Positions 10,687-22,149 of a DNA stretch of 64,000 nucleotides are shown one piece after another. Position numbers and translations under genes: made by a program. Position 1 is the stretch's first letter. Every line of letters begins with the position of its first letter. Below the pieces are notes generated by a model. The model did not search any database and was not told where the DNA came from. It was given only the letters and a program-made list of their open reading frames with translations. The stretch comes from Mesorhabditis belari (Eukaryota > Nematoda > Chromadorea > Rhabditida > Rhabditidae). Location: positions 372,001 through 436,000 of the forward strand of contig CAUEEP010000133.1 in NCBI GenBank assembly GCA_958450365.1, written 5' to 3'.

Positions 10687-13589
10687 ATGAGCATTAATAT
10701 CACTCAATCGATTGCTTACGCAACACCAACATCCTACATCACTTTTATGGGTGTTTTTGGAGTTTTTGGCGGTATTGTGAACTTGTCAACTCTTTACGTG
10801 ATCATCGTTGCAACGCCGGCGAATATGAAAGGATATAAGCCGCATTTGATGTGGCATCAGGTATAAAACATCAGGGTTTAGGCTTAGGATCAATACTATC
10901 AAATATTGATCAAAGACTTGAGTTTGCTTGCTTGTCAAGGCTTTGATAGGCCAGTACAACTCTATATAAAGCGCATAGCAATGTCAAAAGTTGGAAAGGT
11001 TTGGGATTGGAAAAGATTTCCAAAGAACTTAAAAGCTTTTGAAACATATCAGTCACAGCATTCAGTACAATTGTCTCAGATGAACTCGAGTCAATCTTAT
11101 CAACGAATTCAGATCTTATCTATCATTTTCGAACTTCTCCTTCACACAGCCATTCCGGAGGTGTTTTTCCCAACAATAACTTGCAAATTGCATGGTCCTC
11201 TTTGGACAATCGTCGGTCTTCCACTGAAGCGAATCTTTGTTTGTTTTAATACTTAAACAGAGAAAATAGGGACGATTTTGGAAGTGAAAGGGAATAGTGA
11301 CGTCAAATGAAAGAGATACATGAGTAAAACGGAATCTTTGTTATCAAAAAAATAGCCCTTAATTTCAGCTATTTCAGCCATAATGACGGTGCAGAGTGTT
11401 GCGTAGTCTAGCTTTGAACGAGTTTTTCTCGACACTGGTTTATGCTACAATGCCAACTAGGTTATCAAAAAATAGCTGCAATTCAGGGCTATTTTTTGCT
11501 ACCAAAGACGCAAATGAAAGTACGGGCGCTTTGAAAAAAATGAAATAATAAAAAACTTTTGCGACTACGCGACTGTACGAGGGGAGTGGGGTACTATTAC
11601 AGTATTTATGGTAAGTAAATGTCTACTACTACCGTAAATAGTTTTATTATAACTAATGAATATAACTTAATAACTGAATATTGACTATTTATAAATACAC
11701 AAATAAACTTATGGAAACTTTTAGGAAATTTGTGCAATTTGTCTAATCATTCTCATCACGGCTACTATTCAATGTGTCATCTATCGACATCGACAAATTT
11801 TACCCGCAACACATTGGCTAAAGTTTGTTTAGTGCTCCAAATGATCTATGGTTTCCAATTTTTGAGCAAAAAACATAAAACTCTTGAGATTTCGCAAATC
11901 TATTTGGATTTTTCTCGGTCTCCTTCATTACATTCTATGGCCATTATTCGCTTTCTATTGCGCTGAGATTATGTCAATAAATTTATCTCCAATTTTTGGG
12001 GCAGGAATTGGTCTCAGGAATCTGGGCATATTGATGGCCCAAAACCGGCTCGGTCAGGGAGCTGATCAAAACAGCGCCACAGCAAAAATAGCCCCTTCGC
12101 GGTTAAGTTTCTATGTGCTTCTTAATTATTATTGGATGCAGAATAAAATTATCTACATTTTGCATACTTTGGGATCACTTAAAACAGAATTGGCGCCGAG
12201 AAAAGCTCAGTTAACCTCTTTTTGAACCCTTTTTCGTTTTTTTGGCATTTTCTCATCCCAGACTTGTTCTAAACGGCTCCAAAGGATTCAGCAGATAGCT
12301 AATTTTCTTTTCTACACCTAATGAAAATAGGAAGCACAAATGGACTTAACCGCCAGCACGTTATTCTGGTGGGCGCTGTCGGCTCCCTCGTTCCCTCACC
12401 GCTCCTTCCTTTTATGGATTTAAAAAAGAGACGGATATCTATCAGCGTCATGTGCCAGATCGCAAGCGATTGCTCGGCCACACAGTCGTCAGGCCGGCCG
12501 CGCCTGCGGCGGAGCCGCTACCGGGCCAATGTATTGGGGTGGGTGGAACCACTCTTTAAACGGGCAACGAAGTTGGGGTGGGTGAGCAAAACGTTTGATA
12601 AAAAAAAGCTTTTTTCAAGAATTACTCATACACCCCGCTACCTCACCACTCTTAAACTATAAAATAGGAAGCACAAATGGAAACATGCACAATAGGAAAA
12701 TAGGAAGCACAAATGGACTTAACCGCCAACACGTTATTTTGGTGGGCGCTGTTGATCGGCTCGATCGGTTCTAAACCGCTCTAAGGGCTTCAACAGATAG
12801 CCAATTTTTTTCTACACCTAATGAAAAAATAAATGGACTTAACCGCAAACGCATTATTTTGGCCGGCGCTGTGATCGGCCTTGTCCCCTCACCGCTCCTT
12901 CCCTTTACGGATTTCAAAAAGAAACGGCTATCTATCAGCGTCGGCCACACAAAAAGCACCTCGCCACATTCACAGGGATTTGTCTTTTGCTTTGTAGATG
13001 CTATAAAAAGAAGATATTACGCTGTAAATTTCTGACCGGGGGTTTTCAGGGTCCGAGAATCGATATTCATTTTATCGATTTGAACCAAACTTTTCTGGTT
13101 TTCGGAACCGATTCGATTGAATATAGACATTCAGACAATTTCCAGGGCTCTTTCCTCACCTGGCACTCTTTTTACCTTCTCGAGAAATCGTCGACACAAT
13201 TGAGTGAACGCACGAAAATGCTACAGCGAAAGTTTCTTGTCGCTCTTATAATGCAGGTGAAATTTGGATAATTTTGTGCAATTGCAAGTGATCAATTCAG
13301 ATTTTCATCCCATTTTTGACACTTGCTTTCCCTTGGTTACTTTATGCGACTGTTGTGGGGCTGAAATTAATCATACCGCAATGTTTGTTTAGATCATTTC
13401 CTTTACTATTTTAATACTCATTTAGATATCCTCAATTTCGCCTTTTGGATAAACAGTACTCACGCAATGACGTCATCGATTTTCATTTGGGGATTCACTA
13501 AACCATATCGAAAATTTCTCACTCACTCGTGGAAACGATTTCGAATCGTCATTCCATCAAGTCGCTCAGTTTCTGTCTTTCAAATTTGA
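10687..13589 (+). CDS. Seven-TM chemoreceptor (Str/Srh/Sri-like), most complete + copy
   Basis: Probable G-protein-coupled chemosensory receptor. Exon 1 (10687-10860) is an intact 58-codon exon from MSINITQSIAY to KPHLMWHQ, with TM1 and donor GTATAA. A TM2-region exon follows (about 10906-11256, IFELLLHTAIPEVFFPT). The TM3 exon (about 11730-11822) has ATIQCVIYRHRQILPATHW, and the TM4 exon (about 11880-11990) has KSIWIFLGLLHYILW. The C-terminal half includes HSFYLLEKSSTQLSERTKM then LQRKFLVALIMQ, with a donor after 13256. TM6 starts at 13301 (FLTLAFPWLLYATVV). The last exon, 13426-13589, contains TM7 and GFTKPYRKF, the PYR signature of these receptors. MITE-A lies in the TM2-TM3 intron. Compared with sister copies, about 440 bp after TM4 are missing and 12.3-12.9 kb is scrambled, so function is doubtful. 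Confidence 0.5.
11250..11612 (-). mobile_element. MITE-A copy 2
   Basis: It ends in ggggtactattacagtattt at about 11590-11612 and matches the inverse of 19930-20190, including a shared piece beginning cagagaaaatagggacg. It sits in the same receptor intron as MITE-A copy 4 of unit 1. An internal inverted pair, aaaaaatagc...gctattttt, could form a hairpin. Confidence 0.6.
12295..12890 (+). repeat. Three partial tandem copies of a receptor-gene segment
   Basis: The stretch around ggaagcacaaatggacttaa appears at about 12330, 12670 and 12705, and the wider piece to ggtgggcgctgt recurs at about 12370, 12740 and (as ggccggcgctgt) 12860. A short GC-rich insert at 12490-12525 (ggccggccgcgcctgcgg) differs from its AT-rich surroundings. 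The corresponding place in the other units has one copy only, so this is a local rearrangement of the L arm. Confidence 0.6.
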
Positions 13590-13599
13590 TTTGATTTTG

Positions 13600-14343
13600 A
13601 TAAAAGGTTCAATATCTTTAATGCCATTACACATCGATGAATATCGATGCTACAACGAAGACAGAAGACAGTCTAAGCCATTCACCATTCACCATTGCTC
13701 ATTAACAAGATTCTCTGTTTTCTTTCTGTACGAATTGAGTAAGAAAATGAAATAAACAGCTTAAGAAGGATAAAAAGAATGAGAATGAACAAGCAATGAA
13801 TAAGAATGGAAAGTATGAAAAGTAATACTTCAGTCTAATCCTATTAAAGATCAAATCTAGAATTTTCGATCCCATAATAGAACCGTTTTGGTCTTGATTC
13901 GGATTCGTTTAAGATAACTAATAGATCAACAAACGCTTGCAAGAGCATAAAGTACTCAACAATTATAGCAGTTCATTATCAGCTTTCAATATTCGGAGTC
14001 TGACTGAGGATTTTGACTGATTCATTTGATTTGATCATTGATGTGGATTGATTCATTTGATTCATTTGATTCATTGGATTCATTTGATTCCTTTGATTGA
14101 TTGATTCCAAGATCAGCTAGCAACCAAGCAACATTCAATCAAGACAGCCAAAGGGTTGACTGTAGCAAATATAAGCCTGCTTGTTTTGATAGCAGAAAGT
14201 GAACATCCAAGTACAATATTAAAAAGTTTTTTAACACTCAAAATAAAGTCTATGTCATGAATTGCAGACTAGTGTGAAAGTGTTAAAAAAAGCAAACTAA
14301 AAGCAACCAAACACTTGCTGCCAGAATTTTCACCTGTTGTCTA
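13600..14343. other. Spacer between the L-arm receptor and loop receptor, unit 1
   Basis: No gene is seen. It includes ccattcaccattcaccattg (about 13680), present at the same place in units 2 and 3 (about 30605 and 45615), and a gattcattt simple repeat at 14030-14105. Equivalent repeats stand at 31030-31095 and 46030-46150. The spacer is therefore part of the duplicated block. Confidence 0.5.
14030..14105 (+). repeat. Simple repeat (gattcattt)n
   Basis: About seven imperfect gattcattt units. The same repeat is retained upstream of the loop receptor in all three units. Confidence 0.85.
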
Positions 14344-15215
14344 ATGACCGACTTTTCACCATTTTACACGCAATCTTCAAATATTTATCAATAATAATTA
14401 CTAAATTCAATATCCCAATATCTGACATTATTTATCAATGTCGACTTTTCAAGAAACCAACTTATATTCTCGAAGAACATTACCTTTGTCATCGGCACAG
14501 TTTTCAATCTTTAATTTGTAGCGATTTTTGATTGATATCAACGCGCATGAAATACTACAAGTATCATATTGTTTGGTATCGTGTTGGCGAAGGGGAAAGA
14601 TGAATAAGTAACGGTTACCGAACTACGCTAGCAGATTTACAAGTCAGATTTAAACTTTGGACGCTACCGTACCAGCTTATCAATTAGATTTGATTGTATT
14701 TCTCCCGGTTCACTTTAGACAATTCTTTCGAATTCACCCCTCCACGGTGTTACTGAGCTTTACCCAGCCCAATGGGAACTGTGTTGGGCCTTTGTATGGC
14801 AACGGGCATCAGTCCAAAACCGATTCAGGTTGTGGATCAGATTAGATCTGGAGAAACCATTACCGTAATCCCAGCTACTATTTTGTGTTCCTTTTCAAAG
14901 CGTTTAAAACATACAAACTTTCAGTCACCCTAATCCTGGCCATAAAAAATGTAATTTGCCGCTTAGTTTACCTGCAATCATTCGTTACTTTATTTTCCAG
15001 CAATTGTCGCGCATTCTCCAGTTGTCTGGATGGTGCTGGCTCCAGCCAACGTGTTCTTATCGACATCTGACACCACCATTCAATCATTTCTTGAGGTATT
15101 GAGAGCCGACGACAATCGATTTTCAGATTCCGAAAAGAAACCGGATTTTCCTTGCCTGCACTCATTACACCTGGTCAATTTTCGTCGTCTATTACTCGCC
15201 ACTCGATCAAAAAAT
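14344..15215 (+). pseudogene. Loop chemoreceptor gene, unit 1 copy, truncated
   Basis: It starts at ATG 14344 (MTDFSPFYTQSSNIYQ), matching the unit 3 copy. The TM1 exon near 14440-14540 includes NITFVIGTVF but then meets a stop. The SPANMKDYK segment of the other copies is replaced by a diverged stretch. The TM3 exon is recognisable at 15000-15100, in the + frame ending IDI at 15070 and its neighbours. After about 15215 the gene is cut off by MITE-B copy 3. The later exons of units 2 and 3 (TM5 and LSEKTKRLQKK) are absent. Confidence 0.5.
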
Positions 15216-15260
15216 CAAAAGCCGATGAGTCAACAAGGCTGGGTCAACTTGAGATATCAA

Positions 15261-15766
15261 TTGGGTTGGTGAATTGAAAACTGCCGGACTTTGAACCAAA
15301 TCTATTCAACATAAAACCACGAATTCATTCCGAATAATTTCCATTATTATTTGACGACTCTGCCCATTTTATAGCAATTTGCGGATCCCCTTTCTTCGTA
15401 GGATTTTGGTTTGTGTGTGAGACAGGTGTGAGACTCAAAAATGGAGGACTGGAGATGTTTTCAGTTTAGCACTTCTTCAAAAGAAACCCATTTCAAGACA
15501 GAGGTTGTAGAGAATCAAAAATGAGGCTTATAGCCAAATTTCCAAAAGATACACATAGTAGTTTCCTTAAGATGCAAGTTTTGGGAAAATTCGTAAATTT
15601 GGCATTTCTTGAAACCAGTTTTTGAATCGTTCTGAAAATTTGGATATAAGCTTCATTTTTGATTCTCTACAACTTTTCCATTGATACCAAAATGGGTTTC
15701 TTTTGAGAAAGTGCTCAAACTGTCACATATCCAGAATTAGCGACAGTTTCCAATTCACCAACCCAA
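15261..15766 (-). mobile_element. MITE-B copy 3
   Basis: About 506 bp with ends ttgggttggtgaattgaaaa and its complement. It is more decayed than copy 2: the mariner C-terminal codons near 15330-15360 are frame-shifted. It truncates the loop receptor of unit 1. Confidence 0.75.
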
Positions 15767-15923
15767 TAGATTGAGAATTATCCTTGATTTGCGGAGAAGT
15801 CAATGTCTAATTTGAGGATTCGGACCAGGTCAGATTAGTTTGGGAAACGGAGAGGAAGGGATTTATGTAAAAGCCCTGGGCCAGACGACGAGTGATTACG
15901 CCGCCGCACAAAGAACACACAAA

Positions 15924-16066
15924 TTTTAAGCGGAACTACTAAGTGTATCTTTTTGGAAATTTGGATATAAGCTCCATTTTCGATTTTCTACAACTTTTCC
16001 ATTGACACCAAAGTGGGTTTCTTTTGAAGAAAGTGCTCAAACTCTCACATATCACAATAGCGGCTC
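15924..16066 (+). mobile_element. MITE-B fragment
   Basis: It matches the right-hand third of MITE-B (for example aaagtgctcaaac followed by the tcacatat segment) without terminal repeats. Confidence 0.6.
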
Positions 16067-16079
16067 ATTCGATGATTTG

Positions 16080-16830
16080 CCAACTTGTTGCACTAAGCAT
16101 TATCTCGTTGCTCACATTTGGATACTCTTAAAATAGTATGAACTAGCTTAGCAGGCTTAGATTTTTCAGAATAAAGGAAAAATACAATCATTGAAAATAT
16201 TGGGTTTGAAAGTGCTCCCCCCATGCCTATAGTACCTAATTTAACCAATACTACGCCATGGATGGTTCGCGATGGGACAATGTATTAGATGATCTGATCA
16301 AAACGAAAGGAGATCCGTGTTCCAAAGTTAAAAACGCATAAAAATATACCAATTTCGTCGTCGATTACCGTCTTTTCTCGCGTTGACGCAGAAAAGTCCC
16401 TGCTCGAAACGACAGAGAGAGTTACTAACTAAAACAAAAACATGTTTAAAAAGATAATGGGGTTTATTTTACAAAAGAAAAACATTAAAAAGTACCAATA
16501 CAAAAAGAGAGTAGAAAGCTGAACGGGCATCAATGATAAAATGATTAAAAAAATTTTGAATTGTGAAATTTAAAGAAATGTAAAATTTTGAATGCAAACG
16601 TCTCACTCAAATGTAAGAATTCTTTAGCTTTCAATGCTTCTAAAAATAAACTTTTCTTCGTTATAAACAAAAGAAAACGGATAATAGCGGAAACACATAA
16701 AGCGTGTTCAGAAGAAACTTGCGGGTTCTCATATGTAGATCTTCGAATTCTCGAGTCCAAGTCTTCGAAGAAGTTTTCAGACGTTTGCCCAACCAGTTAT
16801 GAAAAGCTGGCGGGAAAACTACCCTAATTA
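16080..16830 (+). other. Half foldback sequence shared with 56.1-56.86 kb, with an unidentified exon
   Basis: This block is repeated at 56100-56860 and in part at 61160-61520. The + frame at 16270-16440 reads WDNVLDDLIKTKGDPCSKV, then after one stop YTNFVVDYRLFSRVDAEK and ends ETTERVTN before a stop. The paralogous 56.3-kb copy has TTPAIHEGDNV at its start. This looks like a decayed last exon of an unknown + gene. The rest (16545-16830) is AT-rich sequence that recurs in the right flank. Confidence 0.4.
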
Positions 16831-17712
16831 CTGTAATAGTACCCCATCCCCATAATGACGGTGCGGAGTGTTGCTCTAAAACCTCATGAGAATGGCTTAG
16901 ACTGTCTTCTGTCTTCGTTGTAGCATCGATATTCATCGATACGTGAATGGCATTAAAGATGTTGAAACTTTTTATCAAAATTAAATCAAATTGGAACAAC
17001 AGAAACTGAGCGACTTGATGGAATGACAAAGTTTGAAATCGTTTCCACGAGTGAGTGAGAAATTTTCGTATGGTCTCCAGTGTATCCCCAAACGAATATC
17101 GATGACGTCATTACGTGAGTACTGTTTATCAATACGGCGAAATTGAGGATATCTAAATGAGTAATAAATTAGTAAAAGAAAACGATCTAAATAAACATGC
17201 GGCATGATCCAAATTCAGCCCCTCACCAGTCGCATAAAGTAACCAAGGGAAAGCAATTAAGTCCAAAATGGGTTAAAAATCTGAATTGATCACTTGCAAT
17301 TGCACAAAATTATCCAAATTTCACCTGCATTATAAGAGCGACAAGAAACTTTCGTTGTAGCATTTTCGTGCGTTCACTCAATTGTGTCGACCATTTCTCG
17401 AGAGAAGGTAAAGAGTGCCAGGTGAAGAAAAAGCCTGGAAATTGTCTGGATGTCTATATTGAATCGAATCGGTTCCGGAAAACCAGAAAAGTTTGGTTCA
17501 AATCGATAAAATGAATATCTCCGCTCAAACTCCCCGACCCTGAAAACCCCGGGCAGAAATTTACAGCATAATATCTTCTTTTTATAGCATCAACAAAGCA
17601 AAAGAAAAATCCCTAGTGAATGAGTGGCGAGATATTCTTTGTGCGACCACCTAATCACTCGCGAGCTGGCACACGCCGCTGCAGTAGATAGCCGTTTCTT
17701 TTCGAAATCCGA

Positions 17713-18586
17713 AATTGTTAATTTTTATGCATTTTTCCATTTACAAAATATATTGTGTTCGCATGCATAGAAGTTCCTGTTTTCAGGAAAGGAAATGTAT
17801 TATTCTTTCATGGACCACCAAACCCTAATCCATCACCCTTTTTTGATGAATCTCTGGCTTTATACAATCCGCTTTGGCTTTTCATCTTTGCTGAGCCATT
17901 CGGATCTTCTTTTCTGTTGTCGTATAGGATCCCTCTTTCGTCACACGTGACAATCCGATTCCGAAATGGATCTTTTCATTTCGGGTTAGCAGCGTCGAAG
18001 CGGCTGTCCGACGCTGGAGCCTCTGCGAGTCACTTAATTCGTGCGGGGACCATTGCTCCATCTTCTTTACCTGATTCCGATTGATTTCAAATGATCCAAG
18101 AATTGTTGAATGATCAACCTGAAGGTCCTGTGCGTATTCTCGAGATGTTTTGGTCGAATCTCCTTCCACCAGTTTTTCCAATTCTTCATCGTCAACTCTG
18201 GAAGGCCTTCCTTGACGTTCTTTGTCATGAAACGTCTCATCGCCGTGAAATTGAAATCCCCGAAACCAAAAAGCGACCATACCATAAGAAACACTTCCCT
18301 CGCAAAATGCCCTGTTGATATTATCAGCTCGCTTCTGTTGCTGTAAGGTCAAGCATAAACTCATAGAAAAAGGGTAATCTCACATTGTTCCTTATCCATG
18401 CTCCTAAAACACTCAATTTTATTCAAAATACAAGACTGATTGTAAAGTAAAAAAAAATATAAAAGAGAAGAACGATAGATCAATCACAATTAGCTAAAAG
18501 TTTAGTATCAATAACGCAAAAGGACTCTTAAAATCAAAGACAAAGATTGAGTCTTGTTTATTTCGATTACTTTCCCACCAACCTAA
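17713..18586 (-). mobile_element. Mariner element, truncated at its transposase 3' side
   Basis: The right end ccaccaacctaa at 18575-18586 is followed by TA and matches the common mariner terminus TTAGGTTGG in inverse. No matching left terminus is found. The sequence passes from receptor-arm DNA (ending gaaatccg) to element DNA near 17713. It is inserted in the R arm of unit 1 only, so it arrived after the triplication or was lost elsewhere. Confidence 0.75.
17882..18364 (-). pseudogene. Mariner transposase, N-terminal part
   Basis: A 160-codon open frame on -. It contains WFRGFQFHGDETFHDKERQG followed by RPSRVDDEEL, then LVEGDSTKTSREYAQDLQVD and HSTIL. These are the paired helix-turn-helix region of mariner transposases. 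HELSDSQRLQRR matches the linker signature WVPHEL-type, here SPHELSD. LLTRNEK leads into the catalytic domain, but the first catalytic Asp context (VT-x-DEKW) reads VTKEGSY, and the frame ends soon after. The remaining catalytic domain is missing, so the protein would be inactive. Confidence 0.8.
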
Positions 18587-19271
18587 TAGTTAGCATACTT
18601 AGCCAAAACTTTAAAGTTAAAGATTCCCAATCGCCCGACGAGCCATCAACATCTTCAACTCACCAAAAGGAGAGCCTCGGGTGCTAGAACTAAAATAATA
18701 ACAATAATCCCTTTCTCCGACGTCGAATTGATGATTGGTGGGGCAAGTGGCTCCGGGATAATTATCCAAATATTTGAGTCATTCTTTAAAAAAGAATACT
18801 CAGGCCATGTCTAGAATTTGATGAATGAATCAGAATCACAAATCACCTACATCCACGATCATTTGAGGTTCATTGGTTGGAGATAAATTTCATTGACATA
18901 ATCTCAGCGCATAAAGAGAAGCGAATAATGGCCATAGAATGTAATGAAGAGACCGAGAAAAATCCAAGTAGGATTGAGGAATCTCAACAATTTTATGTTT
19001 TTTGCTTAAAGAGTCGAAACCAATGATCATTTGGAGCACTGCAACCAAACTTTAACCAATGTTTTGCGGGTAGAATTTGTCGATGTCGATAGATGCCACA
19101 TTGAATCGTGGCCATGATGAGAATGAGTAGACAAATTGCACAAATTTCCCAAAAGTTTCCATAAGTTTATTTGTGTATTTATAAATAGTCAAATATTCAG
19201 TATTAATAAGTTATATTCATTAGTTATCAAAAACTATTTACGGTAGTAGTAGACATTTACTTACCGCAAAT

Positions 19272-19546
19272 ACTGTAATAGTACTTGAAGGCCCCTCGCG
19301 TACAGTCGTATAGTCGCAAAAGTTTTTAGTATTTCATTTTTTTCAAAGCGCGCGTACTTTCAAAAAATGTCTTTTTGGTAGTTGTGTCTGGGAGTGGCGG
19401 GCACTCTCAGCCATTTTTTGATACTCAAGTGTGCATTACAGGTCGCATAAACCAGTGTTTCGAGAAAATTTCGTTCGGGGCCAGATCACGAAACACTCTG
19501 CACTGTCATTGTGGGGGTGAGGTACTATTACAGTATTTACAAAAAG
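19272..19546 (+). mobile_element. MITE-A copy 3, both ends present
   Basis: About 275 bp bounded by accgcaaatactgtaatagt and gtactattacagtatttac. It is flanked by a duplicated piece of receptor intron: tatattcattagttat and the following bases recur before MITE-A copy 4 at about 19900. It is the shortest two-ended copy and defines the family. Confidence 0.7.
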
Positions 19547-19929
19547 TATTGGAAAAAACAAAGAATGGAAGATTGAATGGAAGATTTTCGATCTCAAGCT
19601 ACTTTTGGGTCAACAGTCAATGATTTGAGTGGAGACCTTTTGCGAAAAGGTTCTAGGGAAGTGTGGACTGATTTTCCAATTGATTTGACAACAGCTAAAA
19701 AGTAGCTTTCGGGTTGCTTGAAAGACTTGAAAACAGCAAGTGAGCAAGTTCTGCCTGGTATGTTCGAGAGTTAAATCTGCTTCAAATGATCAAAATTTTT
19801 AACTGTATTGAAAATTTCAAGATTTTAACAAGCATACAGGATCAGAGAAAATATTTGTGTATTTATAAATATTCAATATTCAATTATTCAGGTATATTCA
19901 TTAGTTATAATAAAACTATTTAGTTACTT

Positions 19930-20190
19930 AGTACATTTACTTACCGTAAATACTGTAATAGTGTACCCCATCCCCATAACGATTGTGCGGAGTGTTGCGT
20001 AGTCTAGCTTGAACGAGCTTTTTCACTGGTTTATGCTACAATGGGCGCTTAGGTATCAAAAAAAATAATAAAAATTCAAAGCTATTTTTTTGATAAATGT
20101 AAAGATTCCGTTTTACTCATGTATCTCTTTCATTTGATGTCAATATTCTCTCTCACGCCCAAAATCGTCTCTATTTTCTCTGTTTAAGTA
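19930..20190 (+). mobile_element. MITE-A copy 4
   Basis: The left end accgtaaatactgtaatagt is at about 19943. The right side runs into the segment ending ctattttctctgtttaag, exactly as in the inverse copy near 11260. The shared right breakpoint shows that this receptor and the one at 10.7 kb descend from a common ancestor that already carried this insertion. Confidence 0.6.
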
Positions 20191-20765
20191 TTAAAACAAA
20201 ACAAAGAATCGTTTGAATGGAAGACCGACGATTGTCCAAAGAGGACCATGCAATTTGCCAGTTATTGTTGGGAAAAACGCCTCCGGAATGCCTCAGTGAA
20301 GGAGAAGTTCGAAAATGCTAGATAAAGATCTAATTCTGCTTGATAAGATTGACTCGAGTTCAACTGTAAGAGACAATTGTATTGAATACTGTGACTGATA
20401 TGTTTCAAAAGTTTCGAAGTTTTTTTTAAATCTTTTCCAATCCCAAAACTTTCAAATTTTTTATTGAAAGGCGCGTTTTTTAGAGTTAAAATGGCCTATC
20501 AAAGCCTTGACAAGTAAGCAAACTCAAGTCTTCTTTGATCAATATTTGATAGTATTGATCCTAAGCCTAAACCCTGATGTCCTACACCTGATGCCACATC
20601 AAATGCGGCTTGAAACCTTTTCTGCTTGCCGGCGTTAAAAACGATGATCACGTAAAGAGTTGACAAGTTCACAATACCGCCAAAAGCTCCAAAACTGCCA
20701 TAAAAGTGATGTGAAGATGTTGGTGCTGCGTAAGCACTCGATTTCGGAGTGATATTAATGCTCAT

Positions 20766-21421
20766 ATTGTTGAAAACACGAAATATCTCTATCTGCAGTG
20801 CTGCGGGAAGCTTGACAGGTGGAATTATTGTGTGGCACCCATGCATGCTTTTTTTTTGTTTGATTTATCGAATGGGGACTTTTTTGCTTATGTGGAATAA
20901 TATATCGGAGCATTTTTTCCAACATGGCACCTGCTTCGCGTTCACTGATTACGATGATTGTAAACAAAAATTCACTCAAAATTCATGTAAAAACTATGTC
21001 AATACGGATCTTCTAGTTCTTCAAACCTCTGAAGCAAAAAATGCGTCTTCTTCTGGCATACAGGACAGTTTAGTAAGCTATTAGCTGAAAGTTGAAGCGC
21101 GGGAAAAACATTAATCAAAGTTAGAAAGAAGTGCGTATATCGGGAGCAAAAAGTACGAAATGTGAAAGGGCAGATTACTGCTGAACAAGGACACTTGAAG
21201 CCGAATTTTTGGGGATTCCATGTCAAGATCATAACCCAGAACACATTTCTTCTTGCAAACAACTTTTCGGAAGCCTTTTCCTTTTTCCATTTTGGACTGA
21301 TAAGCCGAGAAGAGGCAATCAAATCTGAGAGAATTTTTTTCCACTTCACCCATTCTGAAAAGACATCTTATTTTAGCTCACTCAGCTTTTTTAAGCCATA
21401 TCACAAAAGATTCATTGAAAG
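20766..21421. promoter_or_regulatory. Divergent intergenic region, unit 1
   Basis: It lies between the receptor start at 20765 (-) and the secreted-protein start at 21422 (+). It is similar to 10063-10686 in inverse. The overlapping ORFs here on both strands show no protein family features. Confidence 0.35.
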
Positions 21422-21690
21422 ATGAAAAACATGAAATTTCTAACTTTTCATTGCCTCCTTTTTCTATATTCTATGATTTCTCCATGTTCTTACAAAGAAA
21501 TGACACTGTCACCAAATTCTATCATTTCTTTATCATCAACTGATGTGATTTCCAAATCTGGGGGAGCTTGTAAATGCTCCAAGATCAATTTTGTTTGTGT
21601 ATCAAGCTTTATCTCAACCCTGGGGATCATTTCGGGGACCTTTTAGAATTGTGACATTTCGGGAGTCGCAAGCAAAATCCTTTTATTGGG
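21422..21690 (+). pseudogene. Secreted-protein gene 5' exons, unit 1
   Basis: Exon 1 starts MKNMKFLTFHC with a signal peptide and KEMTLSPNSIISLS, as in the copy at 10062. An extra TCA (SLSSTD) and further small changes then alter the downstream residues, and the usual donor GTGAGT reads GTGTAT. Exon 2 (about 21645-21690) keeps IVTFRESQAKS-type codons in a shifted frame. The third exon seen at 9673-8889 is not found downstream, so this is a 5' fragment. Confidence 0.5.
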
Positions 21691-22149
21691 TAGATTTTGG
21701 AGTGCTCCTTGGTCCCTTTGATCCCTTTGATCAAATGCTAATTGAATCCGAGTCAAAAAATGATTTCTGGGTGCTTGGAAAGCGTTGATTTCTGGCGATT
21801 TATATCTGTACTCAAATTTTCTAAATCTGTGTACACAAAAAAAAATTTGATCTCTTTTGGTTTCGATTTTACTTAAAGCTGGATAACTTTTGCTTGAGAT
21901 ATCAAATATCAAAGCAACTTTTGTTTGAGAGTACTATATCAAATGCTGGTTAACTTTGGAGTGCTCCTATGTTCGGTGTGTTCTTTAAAAGGTAGCACCT
22001 TCGAAAGTTTTCGTTTTTTATTGTAAGCCGGCTATCGTAATTGGCTACCGTACCAGAAGATTCCCGATTTGAGGATTTGGGAGTAGTCAAAAGGTAGTTT
22101 ACGGGGGGGGGGGGATGGGTACCAGGCTATGGAGAAAATCACCGATTCG

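Larger units (their letters stand above)
16960..20765 (-). pseudogene. Seven-TM chemoreceptor, R-arm copy of unit 1, disrupted
   Basis: The first exon runs from 20765 to 20588 (MSINITP; VNLSTLYVII still readable) but is 178 nt instead of 174, so it is frame-shifted. The TM2-region exon is at about 20200-20560. TM3 and TM4 exons at 19120-18820 are degraded. The C-terminal half (RKFLVAL-type exon at about 17320-17380, TM6 at about 17210-17270, TM7 region at about 17040-17110) is the inverted counterpart of the L arm at 12.0-13.66 kb. A mariner lies in the middle of the gene (17713-18586) and MITE-A copies lie in the TM2-TM3 intron. Confidence 0.55.

Noticed and set aside
14030..14105. Regular gattcattt repeats resembling a repeat array
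   Set aside because: Units are contiguous with no unique spacers; it is a simple-sequence repeat, not a CRISPR-like array, and the genome is eukaryotic.
21162..21425. ORF upstream of the secreted-protein start
   Set aside because: It overlaps opposite-strand ORFs in a region that is intergenic in all four copies and is not conserved in frame among them.
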